DNA of 64,000 nucleotides from a virus: IMG/VR virus record IMGVR_UViG_3300005337_000001, positions 124,001 to 188,000 of that record; one strand, 5' to 3'. Shown piece by piece: positions 33,254 to 41,297 of this stretch (position 1 is its first letter; each line of letters starts with the position of its first letter). The notes under the pieces were generated by a model. It saw only the letters and a program-made list of their open reading frames with translations, ran no database searches and was not told where the DNA came from. The position numbers and the translations under genes were made by a program.

Positions 33254-35050
33254 ATGAAGCTCATCAAGAGGAACCCCGACCTCGGGTACTTGGACACGAT
33301 GCTGTGGGTTCCGAAGAAGCTCCTCAACGTCGAAGGCGTAAAGAGGGCGCTGGAGTTTGAGCTTACCGACCGCGACTCGATCAGGTGCCTCCGTCTCTGG
33401 GAAGAGGCGGAGCACCATCTGATCGTCCCCCGCGCGTTCTGGAAGCCAGGTGACTTGCCTTTCGACTGCGTCGACTGCAGGCCTACAAGCTTCGCGCGCA
33501 CCGGCGTGAAGAGCAAGATTCGCCTCGACTACAAACCCCTCAAAGGAAAGCTGCTCCCGACAGGAGAAACCGTACAGTCAGACGCCATCCAAGCCTTGCT
33601 CGAGGCCATGGGTGGCGTGCTGCAGCTGGCGTGCGGCAAAGGGAAAACCGTCGTGGCTCTTCATCTAGCCTCCCTTTTGCAAGTGCCCATGCTCATCGTC
33701 GTCGACAACACGACGTTGATGGTGCAATGGCAAGACGAGATCGCACGGCACCTCGACGTACCAGGCGGCGTCGGGCTCATCAAGGGTCAGGTCAAAGACT
33801 GGAAGAAGGGCATCGTGCTGGCGACGTACCACACGCTAGCCAACTGGGCTTCAACGATACCCGAGGAGGTTCGTCGTTGGTTCGGACTCATCGTCTGGGA
33901 CGAAGGGCACCACATCAGCGCACCCACGTTCAGCAAGAGCGCGCCTCTTTTTTACGGCTATCGTCTGGCGTTGACCGCCACGCCGACCAGGCCGGACGGC
34001 ACGCACGTTATCTGCCAGCACCACATCGGCGACATCATCTTCAAGGACCTGATCCAGGACATGCCGCCGAAGATCTACTTCAAATGGACCGGCTTCGAGC
34101 TCGACTTCGAGAGCTCGCAAACTCGGGATGCCGTCTGTGACAAGAACGGTGAGATGCACCTTGGCAAGGTAGCGGGTCACTTTGGGGCCAGCCGGAAGCG
34201 CATGACGGAAGTTGTGTTGCCTGAGGTACGCAAGCTGCTGAGCGGGGGACACAAGGTCATCGTGCTGTCGCACTCGGTCGACGAGGTCATCAATCTCCAC
34301 GCGCTCTGGACTGGCAGCGCCTTAGGCCAAAAGGACGAGGACATCGAGCTCTACACCGACATCCCATACCCAACGTCCGAGGACGTCGGCGAGACCCTGC
34401 CTGGCGCTGAATTGAAGAAGGACCAGGTAGCACGTGCCGTCCGCACCGTCACCGACATCAAAAACAACCTGAAGGCCAACCCCAACATGGCCAAGGCGAA
34501 GCGCGAGATGGCGGAGGAGCGGCTCAAGAAGTACGCAGAGCTGCTGGAACAGTACGCTGTGTGGAAGAAGACCGAGAAGGAGATGCGCCGGCGCCAGCGC
34601 GCTTACTTGAAAGAGCTGCTGGCGAAGAAGAGCACCAGCGGGATCTTCACCGAAGCCGTCGAACCCGAGGAGCGCTTCAAGATGCTGAAGGAGCGTCAGG
34701 TCATCTTCGCCATCATGAAGTACGGCAAGGAAGGCCTCGACGACAAGAACTTGTCGGCCATCCTGGTCAGCGAGCCCATCTCGGACCGGAACACCCTTCA
34801 GCAGATCATGGGCAGACCCAGGGACAAGAACAACTCGGTACTCATCTTCCTCGAAGACAACATCGGCCCGCTCATCGGGCAATGCCGCAAGCTGCGGCAC
34901 CACCTTCGCGATTGGCCTATCGACGAGGGCGGTCCTTTCAAGTACGAACAGATCGGCCACCCCTCAACACACCGACGACAAGGAAGCACATGGAACGCAC
35001 AGACACGCCAGAACTTGAGAAGACCGGGCCTGCAGGCACCTGGCTCGTAA
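33254..35050 (+). CDS. SF2 DEAD/DEAH-type helicase with helical insertion
   Basis: A 598-residue helicase with TAGGAG upstream of its ATG. It shows motif I ACGKGKT near 127, motif II WDEGHH near 216, motif III LTATPTR near 238 and a motif VI-like QIMGRPRDK near 517. Between the two RecA-like lobes is a long charged helical insertion (KREMAEERLKKYAELLEQ, then KTEKEMRRRQRAYLKE, about residues 415-465). The plan resembles UvsW/RecG-like or type III restriction helicases, enzymes that remodel branched DNA. In a replication and recombination operon a fork-remodelling role fits. The last 20 residues overlap the next gene by 61 bases, so the exact end may be read differently. Confidence 0.8.
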   Translation: MKLIKRNPDLGYLDTMLWVPKKLLNVEGVKRALEFELTDRDSIRCLRLWEEAEHHLIVPRAFWKPGDLPFDCVDCRPTSFARTGVKSKIRLDYKPLKGKLLPTGETVQSDAIQALLEAMGGVLQLACGKGKTVVALHLASLLQVPMLIVVDNTTLMVQWQDEIARHLDVPGGVGLIKGQVKDWKKGIVLATYHTLANWASTIPEEVRRWFGLIVWDEGHHISAPTFSKSAPLFYGYRLALTATPTRPDGTHVICQHHIGDIIFKDLIQDMPPKIYFKWTGFELDFESSQTRDAVCDKNGEMHLGKVAGHFGASRKRMTEVVLPEVRKLLSGGHKVIVLSHSVDEVINLHALWTGSALGQKDEDIELYTDIPYPTSEDVGETLPGAELKKDQVARAVRTVTDIKNNLKANPNMAKAKREMAEERLKKYAELLEQYAVWKKTEKEMRRRQRAYLKELLAKKSTSGIFTEAVEPEERFKMLKERQVIFAIMKYGKEGLDDKNLSAILVSEPISDRNTLQQIMGRPRDKNNSVLIFLEDNIGPLIGQCRKLRHHLRDWPIDEGGPFKYEQIGHPSTHRRQGSTWNAQTRQNLRRPGLQAPGS

Positions 35051-35478
35051 TCATTGGGGTCACCGGCAAGTACATCGTACGCACGCTCAAGACGATGGAG
35101 GAAGTGCGCGAGATTCACGACCGTAACGGTCGGCTCGACACCGAGGATTGCTTCGAGTTCATCTCGAACCTGCAGGTGCGTCCGGCCATGGACCCGCGTA
35201 CGCAGCAGCCACTGGGCTTGAGCTTCAGCAAGCAGACCATAGCGTGCCGCATCGACGCTACCCTCTTCCCGATGCCGCTGGCGCTGTCGCTGTTTGGAGC
35301 TGCGTTGTATTTCCTCGACGACCTGAAGGAAGGCGACGCCATGGCCTACAAGGACATCATCCGCGACGCCGTGCGCATGGGCGACGACATGCACAAGCAG
35401 CGCGTCGAAGCACTAACGGGCATCAAGGCAGCGCAGGCTAGCGCTATTCCTCAGGTCGGGCTGCCGTTTGTCCGCTGA
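34990..35478 (+). CDS. Hypothetical protein in replication operon
   Basis: A 162-residue protein from the ATG at 34990, with AAGGAAG 4 bases upstream, overlapping the helicase end by 61 bases and followed by the glycosylase gene with an 11-base overlap. The first half is beta-rich (TWLVIIGVTGKYIVRTLKTM), the middle is Cys-poor and mixed, and a hydrophobic stretch (MPLALSLFGAALYFLDDL) precedes a helical tail. The upstream continuation of the same frame into the helicase is a shadow. No family recognised. Confidence 0.55.
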   Translation: MERTDTPELEKTGPAGTWLVIIGVTGKYIVRTLKTMEEVREIHDRNGRLDTEDCFEFISNLQVRPAMDPRTQQPLGLSFSKQTIACRIDATLFPMPLALSLFGAALYFLDDLKEGDAMAYKDIIRDAVRMGDDMHKQRVEALTGIKAAQASAIPQVGLPFVR

Positions 35479-36343
35479 CGCACGCAAAACACTTCCGATG
35501 CTATGCGACGAGTGGATGGGTTGCACCAAGTGCAGCCTGTCCACCCACCGTGAGGCCAATCAAGGGCACATGGTATTTGGTGAAGGACGCCAGCGTGGCA
35601 TCCTCTTCCTGGGAGAGGGCCCCGGCGCCACCGAAGAAAACTACGGCAGACCGTTCATCGGAAAGTCGGGCGACCTGCTGCACAGGTTCTTGGACCACTA
35701 CAAAATCAAGAACTTCTACATCACTAACGTCGTGGCCTGCCGCTCTTGCATACCCATGACAGACGCGCTCGGCAACCCCGTCTTCTCACGAGGTCGAGGG
35801 AACATGCCTGGCGCGCCGCGCTACAAAGACCAGCCTCCCACCAAGGACCAGATGGAGGCCTGCGCTCCTCGAGTCTACGAGGAAATCTACATGGCGGACC
35901 CAGTGCTCATCGTGGCATTGGGTCAGAACGCAGCTTCGTTCTTGCGCAGGTCCAGCGTGAAGATCACACAGGAGCGCGGCGTTGCTCAAGAGATAGCGAT
36001 ACCTGGCGCCGGCTTCAAAGCAAACCTGTCCGCGAAGAAGCGCGAGTGGGCTCGCAAGGTGAAGGGCCAGCTCGTCGCCCCGGTCGAGCAGAGCACAGTA
36101 CGCTACCTCATGTTGCCGACCTTTCACCCATCCTTCGTGCTGCGCAACAAGCACGACGAAAAACCAAACAATCCCTTCCAGTTGTTCGCCAGAGACCTCG
36201 AGATGGCGAAGATGCTGTACAACAGGTACTACGTCGAAGTCAGCGGCATTGCACCAGACGACTACGAAGATGAAACGCCGGACGCCGACGTACCCTACAG
36301 CATCCTGGAAGACATCGAGAGAGCAGAAGGAGCAGAGGACTGA
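35468..36343 (+). CDS. Family 4 uracil-DNA glycosylase (iron-sulfur type)
   Basis: A 291-residue DNA repair enzyme. The N-terminus has the Fe-S Cys pair GCTKC, the family motif FLGEGPGATEENYGRPFIG near 49-67 (canonical GEAPG-x-x-E-x-x-x-G-x-P-F), NVVACRSC and the C-terminal active loop LPTFHPSFVLR near 219. Together they place it in the thermophile-type family 4/5, which excises uracil from DNA. The start at TTG 35468 overlaps the preceding stop; an ATG at 35498 would drop 10 residues before the Cys pair. A Lys-rich insertion and an acidic tail (YEDETPDADVP) are extra. The enzyme implies that uracil is treated as damage in this phage's DNA. Confidence 0.85.
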   Translation: MSADARKTLPMLCDEWMGCTKCSLSTHREANQGHMVFGEGRQRGILFLGEGPGATEENYGRPFIGKSGDLLHRFLDHYKIKNFYITNVVACRSCIPMTDALGNPVFSRGRGNMPGAPRYKDQPPTKDQMEACAPRVYEEIYMADPVLIVALGQNAASFLRRSSVKITQERGVAQEIAIPGAGFKANLSAKKREWARKVKGQLVAPVEQSTVRYLMLPTFHPSFVLRNKHDEKPNNPFQLFARDLEMAKMLYNRYYVEVSGIAPDDYEDETPDADVPYSILEDIERAEGAED

Positions 36344-36345
36344 CC

Positions 36346-36783
36346 ATGAAGAGCACCGCAAAAGGCAAACGTGTCCCCATCGCCGAAATCGATTCCGTCC
36401 AGAAGCTGGCGGACTTGAAGATGGAGATCGACGGCCTGAAAGCAGAGCACCCCGAGGTGTTCATGAAGTACGCCGACCTCGTCGACCGCTACAACACCGT
36501 CCTCGAAGAGGCCGAGAAAGAAGTGCGGGCGCGGGGCGTAAGCTGCGGCGATTTCGACAACTACTCGACGTCGGTGAAGTTCGACGCCGTCAAGATGTTC
36601 GAAGAGCTGGGCGAAGATATGTTCATCGCCGCCGGCGGCATCATGAACAAGAAGACGGTGTACGAGGTCGACCCGAAGAAGGTCGAAGCAGCCATCGCCA
36701 ACGGCACCGTTCCGGAAGACTGCGTCGACAACTTCCGTGAAGTGCGCCGCAACTACCGCAAGCCCGACAAACTCAGTGCATAG
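36346..36783 (+). CDS. Hypothetical helical protein
   Basis: A 145-residue charged protein two bases after the glycosylase gene, with AAGGAG and GAGG boxes just upstream. Residues 10-60 form a long amphipathic helix region (QKLADLKMEIDGLKAEHPEV, then DRYNTVLEEAEKEVRARG), followed by a small folded segment (CGDFDNYSTSVKFDAVKMF) and a short C-terminal helix. The pattern reads like a small nucleic-acid or protein adaptor. No recognised family. Confidence 0.5.
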   Translation: MKSTAKGKRVPIAEIDSVQKLADLKMEIDGLKAEHPEVFMKYADLVDRYNTVLEEAEKEVRARGVSCGDFDNYSTSVKFDAVKMFEELGEDMFIAAGGIMNKKTVYEVDPKKVEAAIANGTVPEDCVDNFREVRRNYRKPDKLSA

Positions 36784-36799
36784 CAACTGGTCCCGCGAA

Positions 36800-37066
36800 A
36801 TGAAAAGTCCAAAGAAGGGCCAGACGTCTGAGGCCGGCCAGATCGTCGAAGACAAATTCGCAGCGCTCTGGACAGACCGCAGCGTCGACCCGGCCCGCGT
36901 TGCGGTCGGCACAGCAGAGGGCATGGACTTCGGGCAACTGAAAGTCTCGGTCACCGTGTCGGTGGCCTGTGATCAAACCGAAGCTGCCATCAACAAGGCG
37001 GGCGAGCTTGCCTTCTACAAAGCCGTCGAGCTAATGCGTGATGGCTGGAGCGAGCTCAACAAGTAG
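36800..37066 (+). CDS. Small hypothetical protein
   Basis: An 88-residue protein from ATG 36800; a GTG at 36776 is an alternative, and neither has a strong ribosome site. It is mixed charged with a beta-like segment (LKVSVTVSVACDQTEAAINK) and a C-terminal helix. It follows the helical protein by 16 bases in the same operon. No function is evident. Confidence 0.4.
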   Translation: MKSPKKGQTSEAGQIVEDKFAALWTDRSVDPARVAVGTAEGMDFGQLKVSVTVSVACDQTEAAINKAGELAFYKAVELMRDGWSELNK

Positions 37067-37075
37067 GATTGAAAC

Positions 37076-37399
37076 ATGCCCGTCATTGGAACCCCTGCCT
37101 TCAACGCCGTAGCCATTCTGAAGATCGACGCCATCCACTTCCACCACAACAGCATCGCGCTAGTAGCGCACGGAGCCTTCGTGAGCACCGAGACCGGCAG
37201 CACGTACGGAAGTACAACGTGCCGCCAGTGGTCGAAGCTCACGCTCGATAAGCTGGCTGAGCTCCGTGCGCTGATGGAAGAAGACCTAGCAGCTCTCGTG
37301 TTCAACCGACAGCCCATGGCAGCAGCTGTCTCGCAGCAGACAGAACCTGGTGGTATCGGTGAGGCTTTGCGAAACGCTAACGACGCGCCACAAGTCTAA
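37076..37399 (+). CDS. Small hypothetical protein
   Basis: A 107-residue protein, ATG preceded by TAGGATT. The first 55 residues are beta-rich (AVAILKIDAIHFHHNSIALV), then helix (LTLDKLAELRALMEEDLAAL) and a Gln/Gly-rich tail. No family is recognised. It lies just before a strong terminator-like hairpin, so it may end a transcription unit. Confidence 0.45.
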   Translation: MPVIGTPAFNAVAILKIDAIHFHHNSIALVAHGAFVSTETGSTYGSTTCRQWSKLTLDKLAELRALMEEDLAALVFNRQPMAAAVSQQTEPGGIGEALRNANDAPQV

Positions 37400-37474
37400 C
37401 CACAAGAGCTTGGTGCACTACATGCGTTGCCGCACGACATCTTGGGGTCGTGCAGGAGCAGGTTGACGAACGTG

Positions 37475-37503
37475 AAGAGGGACTCCAGCATGAGTCCCTT
37501 TCT
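37475..37503 (+). terminator. Probable rho-independent terminator
   Basis: AGGGACTC (37478-37485) pairs with GAGTCCCT (37492-37499) around a 6-base loop CAGCAT, followed by TTCT; flanking A and T residues add a little more pairing. It stands after the small gene ending at 37399 and before the DnaB-like helicase gene. The remainder of the 37400-37546 gap has no credible gene. Confidence 0.5.
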
Positions 37504-37546
37504 CCGGCACCCTGCGTGACGCATCAACAACAAAAATGGAGGCAGC

Positions 37547-38977
37547 TTGGCTAACCCCGAGATGGGATTGCTCAGCAAGATTGTTCGGCACGATGCGCTC
37601 AAGCAGGCCATCGAATGGGGTCTACGCGAAGAAGACTTCCTGACCGACGAGGGCCGCGCCATCTACCAGCACATGCTGATGATGATCCGCGACCCGAGGT
37701 TCAACGGATCAACGCCCGGCGTGAACGTCATGGCGAAGCTCTACCCGAACTTCGACATGTGCGACGACGAGGGCATGTCGCTCGAGGCGTACTGCACCAT
37801 GGTGCGGGAGGAGAAGCTAGCCGTAGAGCTTCAGGGAGCCACGCGCGAAGCCCTGGTCTCAAGTGAAAATGCCGTACAACGCACCACGAAGCTCATGGAC
37901 AGACTGCAGCGCAACGTCCTCTCTGTAGCGTATGGTCAGCGCGACGACGTGAACTTCGCAGACGCGCTCACCAGGATCGTGGCTGACTACGATTTGCGTG
38001 AATCGGGCGTGGACCTGTCTGTCGGCAAGTGGCCGTGGAAACCGTTCAACGATACGTCTGGTGGACTTCAGAGCGACGACTACATCGTTCTCTACGGCAG
38101 GCCGAAGAGCAAGAAGTCCTGGGTCCTGGCCGCGTTCATCGCCAGCTTGTACCTACAGGACAAGACGGTGCTCATCTACACGAAGGAGATGACGGCGGAC
38201 AACATCCTCACGCGCGTAGCTGCATGCATCATCGGCGTGCCCTACCAAGAGCTGCGTACAGGTAGGATGAGCCGGGAGATGCGCCAGAGGCTTGGCATGC
38301 TGCAGCAAGTAGTGGCGGAGATGCAAGCCACCCAGCGCATGATTTGCTTGAACGGCAAAGACTCGGGCGGCAATGACACAGTCGAATGGCTCGAAGCCAA
38401 GGCGAAGAAGTACAAACCGGACGTCATCTTCATCGACGGCCTCTACCTGATGAACGACAGCCGTGGCAGCAAAAACCAGAAGGACAACTTCCGAGTGCAG
38501 AACATTTCACGCGCGTGTCGCCAGATGGTGCTCTCGCTTGGCATCCCGCTGATAGCCACCCTTCAAGCTACTCGCGCTGCGTCGGCGCACAAGAGCGCCA
38601 ACCTGGACGAGATTGCGTTCTCCGACGCCATCGGGCAGGACGTGACGTGCGCCATTCGTGTCATCAGCGACGACGACCTAGACACCATCACCCTAGTAGT
38701 AGGCGGCTCGCGCGAGTACAAGTTCAGCGGCTGCCTCATCAACGGCAAGTGCGCCGAGGACTTCAACTGGGTGAAGAACCTCAACCAGCGCGAGATCGAC
38801 AGCATCAAGCAGAGGGACGAACGTGGCGACGAGAAAGCCTCTGGCGTCCTACCAAACGGAAAGCCGAACCCAGGCAGGCAGGACCATAAGAAGGGCCTAC
38901 CTACGGAGAGGCAGCAAATAAATCGGCAATTCAAGAGCCTCAACAGCAGGCCTAGACCAGGCATGAGGGCGCCATGA
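37547..38977 (+). CDS. DnaB-like replicative helicase
   Basis: A 476-residue protein starting at TTG, 4 bases after GGAGGCAGC (GGAGG). The N-terminal 130 residues are helical as in DnaB N-domains. The ATPase core has a Walker A at 184-191 (GRPKSKKS, where a Gly is normally expected before the final Lys), Walker B DVIFIDGLYLM near 295 and a polar region (LQATRAASAHKSANLDEI) consistent with a RecA-fold hexameric helicase. The C-terminal 60 residues are disordered and basic, ending in a PRPGMRAP tail. It precedes the primase gene with a 4-base overlap, a common helicase-primase pairing. It unwinds DNA at the fork. Confidence 0.8.
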   Translation: MANPEMGLLSKIVRHDALKQAIEWGLREEDFLTDEGRAIYQHMLMMIRDPRFNGSTPGVNVMAKLYPNFDMCDDEGMSLEAYCTMVREEKLAVELQGATREALVSSENAVQRTTKLMDRLQRNVLSVAYGQRDDVNFADALTRIVADYDLRESGVDLSVGKWPWKPFNDTSGGLQSDDYIVLYGRPKSKKSWVLAAFIASLYLQDKTVLIYTKEMTADNILTRVAACIIGVPYQELRTGRMSREMRQRLGMLQQVVAEMQATQRMICLNGKDSGGNDTVEWLEAKAKKYKPDVIFIDGLYLMNDSRGSKNQKDNFRVQNISRACRQMVLSLGIPLIATLQATRAASAHKSANLDEIAFSDAIGQDVTCAIRVISDDDLDTITLVVGGSREYKFSGCLINGKCAEDFNWVKNLNQREIDSIKQRDERGDEKASGVLPNGKPNPGRQDHKKGLPTERQQINRQFKSLNSRPRPGMRAP

Positions 38978-39957
38978 ACGACATCCCCGACGACCCGCTG
39001 ATGCGGAAGGTCCGAGACACCATCGACAAGCACCTGCGGAAAGTGCGCCCGTCAGGTTCGAACAACATCGTAGCTCTATGCCCTTTCCACGACGATCACT
39101 CGCCGTCGTTTTCGATGAGCGTCGTGAACGGGCTCTTCATTTGCTTCTCGTGTGGCGAGACGGGCAACTTCAGGAAGTTTTTGACACAAGTCGGAATGTC
39201 ACCCGACGAGATCAAATACCACTACGGACGCACGCTCGAAGAGCTGAAGAAGAACGCACCGCCTCCGCCAGATCCGACGAAGCCCGGCGTCGTGATGGAG
39301 TCGAACAGGCATTTGCCGGAAGAGCTCTTGGGCATCTTCCACCACTGCCCACTCGACCTGATCGAAGAAGGCTTCGATGAAGCGACGCTCGAAGAGTTCG
39401 GGGTCGGCGTCGACGAGAAACACCAACGCATCACGTACCCTATGCGCGACCTGCACGGAAACCTGGTGGGCATCAGCGGCCGCGCAATGCACGAAGACCA
39501 GGAGCCCAGGTACAAGGTCTACGACAAGGAGTACCTGGCCTGGGAGCTCCCGCCCTACGACACAGACAAGAGCCTCTGCCTCTGGAATGCGCACAACGTC
39601 TACGCCGCTACCAGGACCAGCGTGACCAACGAGCCCATCGTGATCGTGGAGGGATTCAAAGCAGCCATGTGGTTGAAACAAGCCGGCGTCAAGTACATCA
39701 CGGCCCTGATGACGGCCTCGATGAGCTGGGCGCAGAAGTGGATGCTAGAACGCATGGGCAAACGCTTCATCGTCATGCTGGACAACAACGACGCGGGCAT
39801 AAAAGGGACAATCAACGTCACACGGGAGCTTGCAAAAATCTCCTCAAATGTGCGAGTAGTGGAGTACGAAGAAGAGCAACCTTCAGATGTTCCTCGTGAG
39901 GACGTGCTGGAGGTGGTGTACAACGCAACGCCTTACGACTTGATGCTTCATGATTAG
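38974..39957 (+). CDS. DnaG-like DNA primase
   Basis: A 327-residue primase in ATGA overlap with the helicase gene. The zinc-binding domain is intact (LCPFHDDHSPSFS, then LFICFSCGETGNF, residues about 35-70). The TOPRIM core shows IVEGFKAAM near 226 and VMLDNNDAGIKG near 266. The helicase-binding C-terminal domain of bacterial DnaG is absent, so the protein is short, as in many phages. It makes RNA primers for lagging-strand synthesis. A 71-base gap with palindromes follows before the next gene. Confidence 0.88.
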   Translation: MNDIPDDPLMRKVRDTIDKHLRKVRPSGSNNIVALCPFHDDHSPSFSMSVVNGLFICFSCGETGNFRKFLTQVGMSPDEIKYHYGRTLEELKKNAPPPPDPTKPGVVMESNRHLPEELLGIFHHCPLDLIEEGFDEATLEEFGVGVDEKHQRITYPMRDLHGNLVGISGRAMHEDQEPRYKVYDKEYLAWELPPYDTDKSLCLWNAHNVYAATRTSVTNEPIVIVEGFKAAMWLKQAGVKYITALMTASMSWAQKWMLERMGKRFIVMLDNNDAGIKGTINVTRELAKISSNVRVVEYEEEQPSDVPREDVLEVVYNATPYDLMLHD

Positions 39958-39970
39958 CCCCGTACGGGCA

Positions 39971-40016
39971 TGAACCGACCCCATGGGGTCACGACACGAA
40001 ACGGTCCCATGGGACC
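39971..40016. repeat. Paired palindromes, candidate operator or RNA element
   Basis: Two 14-base perfect palindromes, GACCCCATGGGGTC (39977-39990) and GGTCCCATGGGACC (40003-40016), are centred 26 bases apart and sit within an 18-base imperfect direct repeat. Each could fold as a 5-base stem with a CATG loop or be read by a dimeric protein. They end just before the AAAGGAG of the zinc-ribbon protein gene. Confidence 0.55.
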
Positions 40017-40028
40017 AAAGGAGAACAG

Positions 40029-41231
40029 ATGGCATTCGGAAAAGATCGCGGCAAGGTGGGGAACATGAATCTGCGCCAGCAGATGCGGCGCGGGTCGAAG
40101 AGACCGCCTAAAGGGAGCGGTGGCGGTGGAGGTGGCGCGCCGTACTTCGTCAACAAGTACCAGCCACCAGATGCAGGCCCCGCTGACGTCATCCGCGTGA
40201 TCCCTGGCAACTACCCGACGCCGCGCGTGGACTTCGACGCGAAGGACTACGTGCGAGATGAAGCGGGCAACGTGGTCATGGACCCGTATGCGTACATGAA
40301 GTACATCGAGTACTACCACGGCACGCGCAACCGTAGCTGCATCGGCTCGGAAGGTCCGCTCGGCAACTTCAAAGGCAAGGGCGAGCCCTGCGTCGCCATG
40401 GACTGGTACTGGTGGGAGTGGCGTGAGCGGCAGCGCACGGGCAACAAGGCGCACCCGAAGTCGATGAGCCAACGCGAGAAGTTCGCATTCACCGTGCTCG
40501 TACAAGCCCCGTTCTACAAGGTCCCGCGCGTCGTCGACGGGCAGATCAAGATGAACGAGACTACCAACGAGCCGTACTACGACTGGCTCAAAGGTTCGAA
40601 GCGCCCCAACAACGAGTACGACCAGGCCGGCTACGAGCGCAAGGAAGGCCACCTGCAGCACTGGTCGATGGGCACGGCGCACTGGAACACGCTCACCGAG
40701 TACACCGACAGCCTGGCCAAGCACTGCCGGCATTGCTCGGGGCACGACTGCATCGAAGAAGTCGCGCTCATCTGCCAGCACTGCGGCGACGCAGTGGTGG
40801 AGTTTGCCACCACGTCGCTGTCCGACGAGGACATCGAACGGGTGCGCAGCGAGGAAGCCAAGTGCGGTAGTTGCGGTGCCATCGACTACCTCGAAGAAAT
40901 GATCACGTGCACCCAGTGCAACAGCGCCGAGCAGGCCACGCTGTTCGATTTCGACCTCAGCGTGAAACGCGTGAAGACCGCCGGTCAGGAAGGCAACCAA
41001 ACGACGCTCCAAATCTTGAGCGCCGTGGGTCCGCGCCCCATCGACCCAATCTACGGTGACGACTTGCGAAAGCCGCTGCCTCTCGACAAGATCTTCGCGC
41101 CCACGCCGATTGCTAAACAGATCGAATTGTTCGGAGAAGTTCCGGCAGCCGGTCAAGACCAGGGCCAGCAGCAAGGCCAAGGGACTCAGCGCCAACCGAG
41201 CACCAAAGGCGCGCGCTCGTACGGCGGCTAG
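40029..41231 (+). CDS. Zinc-ribbon protein, candidate ssDNA-binding replication protein
   Basis: A 400-residue protein with AAAGGAG before its ATG. A basic Gly-rich N-terminus is followed by an alpha/beta region with many aromatic residues (MDWYWWEWRERQR, YVRDEAGNVVMDPYAYMK). At about 235-300 lie four Cys pairs (CRHCSGHDC, CQHC, CGSC, CTQC) consistent with two zinc ribbons. A Gln/Gly tail ends in RQPSTKGARSYGG. Position between primase and DNA polymerase, aromatic content and disordered tail suggest a ssDNA-binding protein, but no canonical OB fold is obvious. A large zinc-ribbon replication cofactor is the alternative. Expression may be set by the palindromes upstream; a strong terminator follows. 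Confidence 0.55.
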   Translation: MAFGKDRGKVGNMNLRQQMRRGSKRPPKGSGGGGGGAPYFVNKYQPPDAGPADVIRVIPGNYPTPRVDFDAKDYVRDEAGNVVMDPYAYMKYIEYYHGTRNRSCIGSEGPLGNFKGKGEPCVAMDWYWWEWRERQRTGNKAHPKSMSQREKFAFTVLVQAPFYKVPRVVDGQIKMNETTNEPYYDWLKGSKRPNNEYDQAGYERKEGHLQHWSMGTAHWNTLTEYTDSLAKHCRHCSGHDCIEEVALICQHCGDAVVEFATTSLSDEDIERVRSEEAKCGSCGAIDYLEEMITCTQCNSAEQATLFDFDLSVKRVKTAGQEGNQTTLQILSAVGPRPIDPIYGDDLRKPLPLDKIFAPTPIAKQIELFGEVPAAGQDQGQQQGQGTQRQPSTKGARSYGG

Positions 41232-41247
41232 TCGACGAAACGTGGGA

Positions 41248-41284
41248 GAGGCTCTTCCCGCTGGGAGGGGCCTCTTTCTTTTAC
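41248..41284 (+). terminator. Strong rho-independent terminator
   Basis: A 12-base stem with a 3-base loop (GAGGCTCTTCCC at 41248-41259, GGGAGGGGCCTC at 41263-41274, two G-T pairs), followed by TTTCTTTT. It lies between the zinc-ribbon protein gene and the DNA polymerase gene, so the latter likely has its own promoter or relies on readthrough. Confidence 0.7.
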
Positions 41285-41297
41285 CCTGAGGAGCGCT

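Noticed and set aside
37400-37546. Tiny plus-strand frames (14 to 17 codons) near the terminator
   Set aside because: Too short, no ribosome site, overlap the hairpin.
39954-41195. A 413-codon minus-strand frame opposite the zinc-ribbon protein gene
   Set aside because: Val/Ala/Arg/His-rich shadow; the plus-strand gene has a good ribosome site and clear Cys pairs.
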